A stretch of 64,000 bases of DNA, taken from positions 669,945 to 733,944 of the forward strand of contig NZ_JAPWIJ010000002.1 of NCBI RefSeq assembly GCF_027270735.1. Reading direction: 5' to 3'. The notes under the pieces were generated by a model. The model worked only from the letters and a program-made list of their open reading frames with translations, had not been told where the DNA came from and did not search any database. Source of the DNA: Rhodococcus ruber. GTDB taxonomy: Bacteria; Actinomycetota; Actinomycetes; Mycobacteriales; Mycobacteriaceae. Position 1 is the first letter of the stretch. The number at the start of each line of letters is the position of its first letter. Positions 1 through 8,059 of this stretch are shown piece after piece. A program made the position numbers and the translations under genes.

Positions 1-284
1 ACGCACTCTCGGCGGAGGCTCTCCTCGAAGTCGGAGTCGACCTCTCCGGCGAACAACCGAAACCGATCGACCCGGACTTGTTGTCTCACATCGACTACGT
101 GATCACTCTCGGCAGCGAGGCAAAGGTCGATCCGGTCGACGGTCCGATTTTCGAGAATTGGAACACCGACGAGCCGTCCACGCGCGGGATCGACGGGATC
201 GAGCGGATGCGTCTGGTGCGCGACGATATTGCCGGTCGCGTCGAGGAACTTGTGTCCCGATTGCAATCGAGACCACTGACCTGA
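1..284 (+). CDS. Arsenate reductase-like low-molecular-weight phosphatase, C-terminal part
   Basis: The gene starts before the window, so only the last 93 residues are visible, read in the frame that begins at base 3. They resemble the C-terminal half of low-molecular-weight protein tyrosine phosphatases and thioredoxin-type arsenate reductases: VGVDLSGEQPKPI, a VITLGSE strand, and ENWNTDEPSTRGIDGIERMR, which aligns with the loop that carries the general-acid Asp (usually W-x-x-x-D-P), followed by an amphipathic helix. The CX5R phosphate-binding loop would lie upstream and cannot be checked, so arsenate reductase versus protein phosphatase is undecided. The stop codon overlaps the left arm of a 62-bp palindromic repeat. 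Confidence 0.7.
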   Translation, partial: ALSAEALLEVGVDLSGEQPKPIDPDLLSHIDYVITLGSEAKVDPVDGPIFENWNTDEPSTRGIDGIERMRLVRDDIAGRVEELVSRLQSRPLT

Positions 285-344
285 GTGTCCACTATTTCGT
301 TCCAGAAGCGGGATCGCGCCTCCCGGCCGGAATTGTGGACACTC
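283..344. repeat. 62-bp palindromic repeat, copy 1 (between convergent genes)
   Basis: Perfect 10-bp inverted arms GAGTGTCCAC (283-292) and GTGGACACTC (335-344) enclose a 42-base centre that begins TATTT and ends GAATT. A second element of exactly the same length lies at 7995-8056 in the opposite orientation. Both sit between convergent stop codons, so a transcription-terminator role is likely. There is no T-tract typical of an intrinsic terminator. Confidence 0.75.
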
Positions 345-357
345 CTGCACCTGACTA

Positions 358-1104
358 TCAGCCGAACGCCTGATACCCCAACCAACCTGCGAGTCCGAGA
401 CCCAGAATCCCGACGCCTACGCGCAAAATGATCGGCGAGATCACCTTGACCGTCGGAGGCCCGCAGGCTCCCCCGACGAAGCATCCGATCGCGAGTGCGA
501 GCGCGGCCAGCCAATGCACCTGGCCGGAGAACGAAAAAATGATTGCTGCAATGAGATTGGCGATACCGAGAAAGAAGCTCTTCAGAACGCTTGCACGCCA
601 GAAGGTATCCGACGTGCAGATCAACGCCAAAGCGAGGAAGATGACTCCGGCCCCGGCACCGAAGTAACCGCCGTAGATCGCGACGGCGAACAATGCCAAG
701 GGGTAGAGCGTCGGAAACTGTTTGTCACCGGACAGCTTTCGAATTCTCGGCTGTAGCAAGAGCGCGATGGCAGCCATCGCCACCAAGAAGGGCACGACCA
801 CCTCGAACGAGCCGTCCGGCGTGGTGAGCAACAGGATCGCGCCGGTGGTGCCGCCGAGCGCGGAGTAGATCGCGTAGCGGACCAGCTGCTTGCCGTCCTT
901 GGCCAGCTCGGCCGAGGAACTCGCCGTAGCGCCGACGCCAGCAGCGACCAGCGCCACTGTGTTCGTCACGTTCGCCGACACCGCGGGCAGGCCCACCGCC
1001 AGCAGCGCCGGATAGGACACGAGAGACGCGAGCCCGGTGACGAACCCGATGAGGCCGGCGAAGAACCCGGCCACCACCAGTAGTCCGAAATCGAGCACAG
1101 TCAC
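358..1104 (-). CDS. TauE/SafE family membrane transporter
   Basis: A 248-residue, very hydrophobic protein of the TauE/SafE (formerly DUF81) family, which moves sulfite, sulfonates or other small organic anions across the inner membrane. The N-terminal repeat is typical: a first helix with FFAGLIGFVTGLASLVSYPA, then the NVTNTVALVAAGVGA segment. The second half repeats the pattern (AIYGGYFGAGAGVIFLA). Length and helix number fit a complete member with seven to eight membrane segments. The start is a GTG at 1104. The substrate cannot be read from the sequence. A second, divergent member of the family lies at 45743-46480. Confidence 0.88.
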   Translation of the reverse strand: MTVLDFGLLVVAGFFAGLIGFVTGLASLVSYPALLAVGLPAVSANVTNTVALVAAGVGATASSSAELAKDGKQLVRYAIYSALGGTTGAILLLTTPDGSFEVVVPFLVAMAAIALLLQPRIRKLSGDKQFPTLYPLALFAVAIYGGYFGAGAGVIFLALALICTSDTFWRASVLKSFFLGIANLIAAIIFSFSGQVHWLAALALAIGCFVGGACGPPTVKVISPIILRVGVGILGLGLAGWLGYQAFG

Positions 1105-1176
1105 CGGCCAAAGCTACCGTGACTAACTATCTGGCCGACTCCCTGGCCATTCCGCAGACTCCACTCCTGCCCGAAA

Positions 1177-2847
1177 TCACTCGACCGGGTTCGCCATTTC
1201 CTGCAGCAACCGACTCGTCATCCGCACTGCCTGATCCCCACCGTCGGCGTCCTCGATGTACACCGCGAAGGCAACGTCGCCACTGGTGGCGAGGACGAAT
1301 CGGTCGTCGCCGCTCTCCCCAGCGAAGCCCTGGACGCCATCGAACGTATCGAGGCCACTGCTGCTCGACGAGTCGGCGAGTATGCCGCGCAACCGGTTTG
1401 TCGCGTCCGTTCCGATCGGCTCGGCTTCGCGATCGGCGACCGCAGTCTGTCCGGCGACGATCATCGGCGTCGGCGCGCTGCCCCGAGAGATCGCGGCTGC
1501 CATCTGTGCGAGTCCGAACGGCGTCACGGTCGCCCCGTCCCCGGAGGCCGTGGACACGGTGCGGATGCCGTCGATTGCACTACGACTTCCGGCGGGAGTT
1601 CCGGTGTAGGCGTCGAGCCCGGGCATGGAGTAATGAATTCCCAGGCCGAGTCGCGCGGCTGCGTCCTCGCCGCTGTCGTCACCACGATCGGACTGCACAG
1701 CCTTGACCAGGTCGGACGCGGTGCCGGCCGGGTAGGAACCACCGAAGGCCACGTCTCCTTGCTCGTTGGCGTAACTGTTCTGTGCCGCACCGATGATCGC
1801 ACCGGTCGAGGTGGACAACGCCACGATCGACGCGGACGTCCCCGCCATCACCACAGCGTTCTCTGCCGCGAGTTGCACGCGCGGATCGAGCGTCGCATGC
1901 AGATCCGGCCCACCCGGCCCCTGGAATCCGACGCGTCGCTCGCCGGTTCCGTCGACGGTGTAGGTGTCGACGGCCCAGCCTGCGGTGGCGTCGCGCCCTG
2001 CTTGCCATGCGGTGCGCAGAGAATCGAGCACCGGTGAAGTGATGCGGCGGTCGTCGACGATGAGCTTCGGCTGCGGGGAGATCACCACACCCGGCACGGC
2101 GCGCAGATCGTCCTCGAGAACGGCGAAGTCGTCGTCACGCAGAGTCACCGCGGTGATCGGCGCACCGCCGGCCGAATTCAGTTCAGCCAGCATAGATTCG
2201 GAGGTGATGAGCGGCGCGACGACATCGATGACGTCGGCGAGTTGGGTAGTAGACGCAACCGGATCACTGATCTGCGCCGGGTCGAGGGAGATGGCGTTGA
2301 TGGTCCGCTCACTCATCAGCACGTTGTTCGCGGTGTCGAAAATCAGCGGCGGCGCGGCGTCGGTACGGGTGTAACGGACCGAGCCACCGGAGGTGAGGTC
2401 GGGTACCAGGGTGGCCGGATCCCACGCGATGCGCCAGCCCACGCTGAGTTTCTTGGTCGAGCCCTGTGCGCTGTACTTCCAATCCTTGCCCTCGCCGAAG
2501 TTCCACGCCGACGCAAGAGTGAAGAAGCCGCTCTCGTCGGAGAGGTCCATGTACTGGGTCAGGTCGAAATCACCAGTGGACGTGCCGTCGGCCGACAAGC
2601 CGTCGAACATCTGGTTCAGAGCCGCTGTCGCGGCGTTCGGGTAGGTCGTGAGCGCGGCGGCGGCCGCGACATCGCGGTTGTCCAGCGCATCGACGAACTT
2701 CGAGACCAACACTTCGGCTTCGCTCGGTGGCCGATCGACCATCCAGAACACGGCCGAGACCGTCAATGTCGCCGAGGCTGCCACAGCGACGAGGTAGCGA
2801 CCGCGAACCTTGCGCGGGCCACGACGGACACGACTCATAGAACTCAT
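1177..2847 (-). CDS. Catalytically degenerate penicillin-binding protein paralogue (MecA_N type)
   Basis: A 556-residue paralogue of the product of 2933-4762. It has an uncleaved-looking N-terminal membrane helix (about residues 17-36), an NTF2-like MecA_N domain (about 42-160), a dimerisation/linker domain and a shortened transpeptidase domain. The catalytic motifs are gone. The YPPGSTFK box of the neighbour aligns with YPAGTASD (residues 372-379). The roughly 50 residues that carry SxN are deleted. KTG aligns with FAGE (508-511). The N-terminal domains and the final SGDVAFAVYIED strand stay well conserved and the frame is intact, so this looks like a maintained pseudoenzyme rather than decay. 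No lipobox is present. It lies 85 bp downstream of its active paralogue on the same strand. A start at Met4 (2838) is possible. Confidence 0.85.
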   Translation of the reverse strand: MSSMSRVRRGPRKVRGRYLVAVAASATLTVSAVFWMVDRPPSEAEVLVSKFVDALDNRDVAAAAALTTYPNAATAALNQMFDGLSADGTSTGDFDLTQYMDLSDESGFFTLASAWNFGEGKDWKYSAQGSTKKLSVGWRIAWDPATLVPDLTSGGSVRYTRTDAAPPLIFDTANNVLMSERTINAISLDPAQISDPVASTTQLADVIDVVAPLITSESMLAELNSAGGAPITAVTLRDDDFAVLEDDLRAVPGVVISPQPKLIVDDRRITSPVLDSLRTAWQAGRDATAGWAVDTYTVDGTGERRVGFQGPGGPDLHATLDPRVQLAAENAVVMAGTSASIVALSTSTGAIIGAAQNSYANEQGDVAFGGSYPAGTASDLVKAVQSDRGDDSGEDAAARLGLGIHYSMPGLDAYTGTPAGSRSAIDGIRTVSTASGDGATVTPFGLAQMAAAISRGSAPTPMIVAGQTAVADREAEPIGTDATNRLRGILADSSSSSGLDTFDGVQGFAGESGDDRFVLATSGDVAFAVYIEDADGGDQAVRMTSRLLQEMANPVE

Positions 2848-2932
2848 GAGTCACAATATTCACTGTAGTCACACGAGTAACAAGCACGGTATTCATACGA
2901 GCCGGTCACGATTGAGATACGTCGTGGTCGGT

Positions 2933-4762
2933 TTACCGCAGAAAACGTCCCGCGGCTTCGATGGCCGGCGTCGAGCTCCCCGCGTTGTTCACGAAGACTG
3001 CGAACGCGAGATCGCCGGAAATTCCGACGAACCAACCGTGAGCGCCTTCGTTGTTGGCACCGAATTCGGCGGTGCCGGTCTTGCCCAGCAACCCGGGAAT
3101 ATCGTTGAGAGCCGTGGCCGTACCGCCGGTGATCGTCTCGCGCATCATAGTCTTCAGCTGCTCGGTGACCTGAGGGTTCACCGCTGCCGGCTGCATGTTG
3201 CCCACGCCGGGCTCACCTGCGACGACCGTCGGCGGAAGTAAGCCATTGTTCGCGATCGACGACGCCACCAGCGCCATACCGAACGGTGACGCAGTCACCT
3301 GCCCCTGACCGATGGCGGATTCGACGCGCTGCGCCGGGGTGTCGGCCGACGGCACCGAGCCGGTAACGGTCGTCAGGCCCGGGGTGACGTAGTCGACGCC
3401 GAGTCCGAACTGAGCAGCCGCATCGGTCAGACCGTTCGGTGGGAGAGCAACGCCGAGCCGGCCCATCGTCGTGTTGCACGATTTTGCGAACGCGGTGTGC
3501 AGCGGCACGTCGCCGAGATCGAAGTTGTCGTCGTTCGGGATCTGCCTGCCTTCGATGTTCTCGGTCGCCGGGCACGGCAACACCGTGTCCGGGGTGACGG
3601 ATCCGGACTGCAGAGCAGCCGAGGTGGTGACCGTCTTGAATGTCGACCCCGGCGGGTAGAGGCCGGTCAAGGCGATCGGGCCCTCGGCATCCGCGGCGGC
3701 GTTCTGAGCTACGGCCAGAACATTTCCCGTCGACGGCCGAAGCGCGACGATCGCTGCCTGCTGCGGCAACGACGCCAGGGCGTTCTCGGCTTTGAGTTGC
3801 AGCGCAGAATCGACGGTGGTCGCGATGTCCTCGCCCGTGCTTGCATCGCGTCCGGCGAGCTGGGTGACGGCACCGTCGGCCGCGACCGCTTGGATCGCCC
3901 AGCCGCGATTGGCGGCCTGCTCCTGCTCCCACAGCGTCGTCAGATCACTGAGTACCGGCGAGACGAGGTTGCGATCGGTGGCCAACAGCCGCGTCTGCGG
4001 CGCGAGCGTGACTCCAGGGATGGTAGCGAGCTGGGCACCGATTGGGTCGATATCCGACTGCCTGAGCGAGACGATCGTCGCCGAGTTACCTTGCGCACCA
4101 GCAACAGTCGCAGCGACGGACTCGGCCGTGATACCCGGAACGACGGATCCGACGAGATTCGCGACAGCGACGGGATCGGCCGTCGCATCGACGTTGACGA
4201 GGGTGACCACCTGCTGCGACATCAGCTCGACGCCGTTGCCATCGAAGATACGAGGCGCGACGAGCGCGTCCGTCGGAGTGAATCGCACCGACGAGTCGGC
4301 CGTCAGGCCCGGCACCAACATCGCCGGATCCCAGGTGATCTTCCACCCCTGCTGGGTCTCCGCCGCGGTCGCAGAGGTCGTGTAGTTCCACTCCTTCGGT
4401 TCACCGTCCGGTTCGGCGGTGCCGTCACTGGTCGTCGAGAAACGCCAGCCGGCATTCAACGTGAACGTGCCTGCATCCTCGTTGGCGTCGACAGCCTCGA
4501 AATCAGGAGTGGCCGTCACCGTTCCGCCGCCCGACAGCCCGTCGTACAGCGCGGTGAGCGCTGCGCTCGCTCCGGTCGGATCGGTGGTCAACGCGGCTGC
4601 CTGCTCGATGTTGGAGCTGTTGACCGCCTCCGCGAACTGCTCGGCGACGGTCTGCGGCTGATCGGGCCCACTCTGACCGCAGGCAGCGAGAACCAGCACC
4701 AGAACGGTCAGGATGACGGCCGAAGTCGTCGATTTTCTCGATGTGCGCACGACGTCGATCAT
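2933..4762 (-). CDS. Lipoprotein penicillin-binding protein (class B, MecA_N domain)
   Basis: A 609-residue D,D-transpeptidase that would crosslink peptidoglycan on the outer face of the membrane. The N-terminus is a lipoprotein signal peptide ending in LAAC (Cys28). An NTF2-like MecA_N domain (about 35-155) and a dimerisation domain (about 165-310) follow, then the transpeptidase domain with all three motifs: STFK (Ser373-Lys376), SCN (428-430) and KTG (561-563). The layout matches the mycobacterial lipoprotein PBP class (PbpLipo) and PBP2a-like proteins. It is the first gene of a pair with the degenerate paralogue. Relatives in this class can show low affinity for some beta-lactams; nothing in the sequence proves that here. 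Confidence 0.92.
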   Translation of the reverse strand: MIDVVRTSRKSTTSAVILTVLVLVLAACGQSGPDQPQTVAEQFAEAVNSSNIEQAAALTTDPTGASAALTALYDGLSGGGTVTATPDFEAVDANEDAGTFTLNAGWRFSTTSDGTAEPDGEPKEWNYTTSATAAETQQGWKITWDPAMLVPGLTADSSVRFTPTDALVAPRIFDGNGVELMSQQVVTLVNVDATADPVAVANLVGSVVPGITAESVAATVAGAQGNSATIVSLRQSDIDPIGAQLATIPGVTLAPQTRLLATDRNLVSPVLSDLTTLWEQEQAANRGWAIQAVAADGAVTQLAGRDASTGEDIATTVDSALQLKAENALASLPQQAAIVALRPSTGNVLAVAQNAAADAEGPIALTGLYPPGSTFKTVTTSAALQSGSVTPDTVLPCPATENIEGRQIPNDDNFDLGDVPLHTAFAKSCNTTMGRLGVALPPNGLTDAAAQFGLGVDYVTPGLTTVTGSVPSADTPAQRVESAIGQGQVTASPFGMALVASSIANNGLLPPTVVAGEPGVGNMQPAAVNPQVTEQLKTMMRETITGGTATALNDIPGLLGKTGTAEFGANNEGAHGWFVGISGDLAFAVFVNNAGSSTPAIEAAGRFLR

Positions 4763-4809
4763 GCCTCAGGCCACCGACGAACCGATGGTGGCGCGATTCT
4801 GGAAATGAG

Positions 4810-4833
4810 AGTAATTATGTAATCAGTATTACT
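4810..4833. promoter_or_regulatory. AT-rich inverted repeat upstream of the 4852 gene
   Basis: AGTAAT (4810-4815) and ATTACT (4828-4833) form a 6-bp inverted repeat within an unusually AT-rich patch of the 89-bp divergent gap between the penicillin-binding protein and the small gene at 4852. Its position, just 5' of a good ribosome-binding site, fits an operator or promoter element. No cognate regulator is evident. Confidence 0.35.
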
Positions 4834-4851
4834 TCACATCGAGGAGACCTC

Positions 4852-5397
4852 ATGAAACCCAACGGACGCTCGTTCGGACGCCCCGGCGGCTGGCAGCACG
4901 CAGACATCCCTAATGCCACCGATGCAGTCGACTGGTTCGGCGGCAGACTCCCCGATAGCTGGTTCGACGGGGACGCTTCGATCGAGGTCGACCGTGAGGA
5001 GATCGTCGTCGTCGGCACGCTGCCCAGCGAACAGGACAGTTCATCCGCCGCCGTCGAGGGCCGCATCGCTCGCTTCCGGGAAACGACCCGTGGTGACCGC
5101 ATCCAGATCGCAGCCGAGGCCGAGAAGCGATACGGCCGCAAGGTCGCGTGGGGAGTTCGGACCGAGACGGAGGTCATCCTGTTCACCCATCTCGCCGTTC
5201 CGGTCATGACGCGCCTGCGTCAGCCCGAGCGTCGCGTCCTGGACACCCTCGTCGATGCCGGGGTCGCTCGCTCCCGCGCGGACGCCTTGGCGTGGGCCGT
5301 GAAGCTGGTCGGCGAACACACGCAGGAATGGCTGGACGAGCTCCGCGGGGCCATGGAGACGGTCGACGAGCTGCGCAAGAAGGGGCCGTCGGTCTAA
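4852..5397 (+). CDS. Conserved actinobacterial protein of unknown function
   Basis: A 181-residue soluble protein that I recognise only as a conserved actinobacterial type. It opens with a glycine-rich segment ending GRPGGWQHADIP, followed by an EEIVVVGTLP strand and a middle part rich in Arg and Glu. The last 60 residues (RRVLDTLVDAGVARSRADAL onwards) look like a ribbon-helix-helix-type helical pair: a short strand region, then VARSRADALAWAVKLV. That may mean DNA binding or only a helical scaffold. The ATG at 4852 is chosen because GAGGAGA precedes it by about five bases and the conserved sequence starts there. An in-frame start at 4741 would overlap the divergent gene. Confidence 0.75.
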   Translation: MKPNGRSFGRPGGWQHADIPNATDAVDWFGGRLPDSWFDGDASIEVDREEIVVVGTLPSEQDSSSAAVEGRIARFRETTRGDRIQIAAEAEKRYGRKVAWGVRTETEVILFTHLAVPVMTRLRQPERRVLDTLVDAGVARSRADALAWAVKLVGEHTQEWLDELRGAMETVDELRKKGPSV

Positions 5398-5530
5398 TTC
5401 GATTGCGCGCTGGCCCGGTTCGGGGTTAGCGTGGGTCTTGCCTTGTTGCCCACAGATTCGGAGAGGCCATTGCTCTTCCAAAGGTTCTAGACGCCTGCAG
5501 ATCGTCCGCATGCACACCTTTGGAGCGCCC

Positions 5531-7141
5531 ATGCCTCATTCATCCTCCCTTTCTGTCTCGAACCTGACGTACTCCTGGCCCGACGGCGACCCCGTGTTCG
5601 ACGCCATGTCGGCCATCTTTCCAAGCGGCACAACAGGACTCATCGGATCCAACGGTGCCGGTAAGTCGACACTGCTGAAGTTGCTCGCCGGAGATTTGAC
5701 GCTGCAACACGGTTCGATCTCGATTCCCGGCGTACTCGGCTATCTGCGCCAGGAGGTCGCACTCGACCCCGATATTCCAGTGGACTCGGTGCTGGCCATC
5801 GCCTCTATCCGAGAAGCGTTGCACCGCATCGAATCCGGGACGTCCATCGAGGAGGATTTTGCAATCGTCGGGTCCTCATGGGATATCGAGGAGCGCGCAC
5901 TGGCACTGCTGGACAAGCTCGGTCTCGGCAATATCGTCGGCTCGATCGACGACCTCGATCGACGAGTCGGCACCCTATCGGGCGGCGAAGCCATGTTGTT
6001 GGCTCTCACCGCGCAGTTGTTGAGCGAACCCGATGTCCTGCTGTTGGACGAGCCGACGAACAACCTCGATCAGGTTGCGCGAGAACGCTTGTACACAGCT
6101 GTCGACGGCTACTCGGGTGTGCTGATCGTCTGCACCCACGACCTGGAACTGCTCGAGCGAGTCGACTCCATCGCCGAGGTGCGGGCAGAGCGCAGCGGAG
6201 TCTCGCGGCTGCGCATGTTCGGCGGCAACTATCGGCACTATCGGTCGGTCATCGACGCAGAGCAGGATGCGGCACGCGCAACCGTCCGCGATGCCAAGAA
6301 CGACGTCCGCAAGCAGGAACGCGAATTGATCGACACCCGAATCAAACTCGATCGACGTCTGCGCTACGGCAAGAAGATGGAAGTGCAGAAACGCGAGCCC
6401 AAGATCATCATGGGTGCGCGAAAACGCGCCGCCCAGGAATCGGCCGGAAAGCTCCGCGGAACCCACACCGATCGCGTCGACGACGCCCGATCATCGCTCT
6501 CGGCCGCCGAGGATCTCCTACGCGACGACCGCGAGATACGCGTCGACCTCCCGGCAACGAAAGTCCATCCAGGGCAGGTGGTTCTGACGCACGAGGACGT
6601 GCACATCGTGGGCCCTGAGCGCATCGCATTGATCGGGCCGAACGGGAGTGGCAAGACCACCCTGTTGCGCAGTCTGGATGCTGCCGGCGCAGAAGTGCCG
6701 TGGAAGTACCTGCCGCAGCGACTCGACGTATTCGACGAATCCCGCACCGTGGCCGAGAATGTTGCCGACGTGGCATTGCGCGCGACGGCCGAACAGATTC
6801 GGGGCCAACTCGCCCGATTCCTGTTCCGCGGATCCGACGCCGACGCCGTCGTCGCCACCCTCTCCGGCGGAGAACGACTGCGCGCCGCACTGGCGCGAAT
6901 TCTGCTGGCAGACCCTGCTCCGAAACTACTGATGCTCGACGAGCCCACCAACAACCTCGACATCACGAGCCGACAACACCTCATCGAAGCCTTGGAGACA
7001 TTCGAGGGTGCGCTGATCGTCGCGAGCCACGATCGGCCGTTCCTCGATGCCATCGCCCCGACCCGCACCGTCGACCTCACCCCCACCTCCGCGTCCGCCG
7101 AGTCCGCCGCAGAAGCGCCCACCCTTGGGGACTCAATGTGA
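5531..7141 (+). CDS. ABC-F family ATPase
   Basis: A 536-residue protein with two fused nucleotide-binding domains and no membrane segment, the ABC-F arrangement. Members act on ribosomes, as translation factors or as target-protection resistance proteins. Domain 1 has Walker A GSNGAGKST (39-47), signature LSGGE (149-153) and LLLDEPTNNLD (170-180). Domain 2 has GPNGSGKTT, LSGGERLR and LMLDEPTNNLD. The charged interdomain linker (RKQERELIDTRIKLDRRL and after) is the part that enters the ribosome in known members. A resistance role is possible but unproven. The start at 5531 has GGAG six bases upstream; 5510 and 5438 are weaker in-frame options. The gap from 5398 holds GTGGG/CCCAC, too weak to call an attenuator. 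The stop codon lies inside a palindromic repeat. Confidence 0.88.
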   Translation: MPHSSSLSVSNLTYSWPDGDPVFDAMSAIFPSGTTGLIGSNGAGKSTLLKLLAGDLTLQHGSISIPGVLGYLRQEVALDPDIPVDSVLAIASIREALHRIESGTSIEEDFAIVGSSWDIEERALALLDKLGLGNIVGSIDDLDRRVGTLSGGEAMLLALTAQLLSEPDVLLLDEPTNNLDQVARERLYTAVDGYSGVLIVCTHDLELLERVDSIAEVRAERSGVSRLRMFGGNYRHYRSVIDAEQDAARATVRDAKNDVRKQERELIDTRIKLDRRLRYGKKMEVQKREPKIIMGARKRAAQESAGKLRGTHTDRVDDARSSLSAAEDLLRDDREIRVDLPATKVHPGQVVLTHEDVHIVGPERIALIGPNGSGKTTLLRSLDAAGAEVPWKYLPQRLDVFDESRTVAENVADVALRATAEQIRGQLARFLFRGSDADAVVATLSGGERLRAALARILLADPAPKLLMLDEPTNNLDITSRQHLIEALETFEGALIVASHDRPFLDAIAPTRTVDLTPTSASAESAAEAPTLGDSM

Positions 7142-7180
7142 CATTTGGTGGCCTTTTGGGGGGTCAATGTCACGTCGAGT
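7131..7180. repeat. Nested inverted repeat spanning a stop codon
   Basis: Arms GTGACATT (7138-7145) and AATGTCAC (7166-7173) are perfect inverted copies, with outer ACTC (7131-7134) and GAGT (7177-7180) also complementary. The left half contains the small palindrome AATGTGACATT. The ABC-F stop codon (7139-7141) lies in the left arm, and an ATG of the downstream frame (7167) lies in the right arm. Confidence 0.6.
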
Positions 7181-7205
7181 GGACTCGAAGGAAGACAATC
7201 GCGGG

Positions 7206-7991
7206 GTGGAGTACGCCTCGAATGCAGACGATGGGACACGGATCGCGTACACGGTGGTGGGGTCCGGTCCGCCGTTGTTGATGGTGCACGGCAGTTTTCT
7301 GACGCACACGATCTGGCGGACGTTCGGCTATGTGAAGGCGCTGCGCGGAACTCGGCAATTGATTCTGGTCGACAGTCGCGGGCACGGTCGCAGCGAGAAG
7401 CCCCATACTTCCGACGCGTATGCCATGACCAATTTCGTCGGCGATCTGACGGCGGTACTCGACGCGGTGGGTGTCGACACCGTCGACTATCTGGGGTACT
7501 CGTTCGGAGCCCGGGCGGGCTTGGCGTTGACCGCGGCCAGGCCCGAGCGAGTGCGATCGTTGGCCGTCGGCGGCGGTAGTCACGGCGCTCAGGCGGGCGC
7601 ATTCGACAGGCTCTTCTTCCCGGGCTGCGCCGACGTGTTGGAGCAGCGCGGCATGGACGGTTTCATCGAGGCGTGGAACAGCCACCGCATGTTTCCGATC
7701 GACGCTGGAACCCGAGCGGTGTTCTCCGCCAACGACGCCCAGGCCATGGCTGCGTACATCCGCGCATGCGACGCCGATCTCGGACTACCCGACGAGGTGT
7801 TGCAGCACTTCACCCAACCGTCGCTGTTCTACGTCGGCTCTCAGGACGGCACCAGGCTCGACGACACCCGTGCCGCTGCAGCGCTGGTTCCGAACGCCGA
7901 ACTGCACGTCATCCGCGGATTCGATCATGCGACGACGATGGCCGCCTCCGCAGAAGTGCTCGAACACCTCGAACGGTTCTGGAACAACTGA
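7206..7991 (+). CDS. Alpha/beta-fold hydrolase
   Basis: A 261-residue alpha/beta hydrolase. The MVHGS oxyanion-hole box (27-30) is followed by the nucleophile elbow GYSFG (Ser99), a candidate acid in GSQDG (Asp214) and the catalytic His in GFDHA (His241), so the triad is complete. The family includes esterases, lactonases, C-C bond hydrolases and haloperoxidase-like enzymes; the substrate is not evident. The GTG at 7206 is preferred: it is preceded by AAGGAAG, and the conserved sequence starts at EYASNADDGTRIAYTV. The alternative ATG at 7167 lies inside the palindromic repeat and would add 13 unconserved-looking residues. It follows the ABC-F gene on the same strand, separated only by the repeat. 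Confidence 0.85.
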   Translation: MEYASNADDGTRIAYTVVGSGPPLLMVHGSFLTHTIWRTFGYVKALRGTRQLILVDSRGHGRSEKPHTSDAYAMTNFVGDLTAVLDAVGVDTVDYLGYSFGARAGLALTAARPERVRSLAVGGGSHGAQAGAFDRLFFPGCADVLEQRGMDGFIEAWNSHRMFPIDAGTRAVFSANDAQAMAAYIRACDADLGLPDEVLQHFTQPSLFYVGSQDGTRLDDTRAAAALVPNAELHVIRGFDHATTMAASAEVLEHLERFWNN

Positions 7992-7994
7992 CCT

Positions 7995-8056
7995 GAGCGT
8001 CCACAATTCGCCCCGAGAATCGGGATACCACCTCCGAGAGCAAATAGTGGGCGCTC
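7995..8056. repeat. 62-bp palindromic repeat, copy 2 (between convergent genes)
   Basis: Arms GAGCGTCCAC (7995-8004) and GTGGGCGCTC (8047-8056) are inverted copies with one mismatch that becomes a G-U pair in RNA. The reverse complement of this element matches copy 1 (283-344) in length, arms and the TATTT...GAATT inner edges. Again it fills the gap between two convergent genes. Confidence 0.75.
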
Positions 8057-8059
8057 ACG

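Noticed and set aside
3497..4822. A 441-codon open frame on the + strand antisense to the lipoprotein penicillin-binding protein
   Set aside because: It is Arg/Asp-rich, has no domain similarity or ribosome-binding site, and mirrors the codon pattern of the real gene on the other strand.
5531..7141. Calling the ABC-F protein an antibiotic-resistance determinant
   Set aside because: Motifs show only the ABC-F class; the leader lacks a convincing attenuator and sequence alone cannot separate resistance from housekeeping members.
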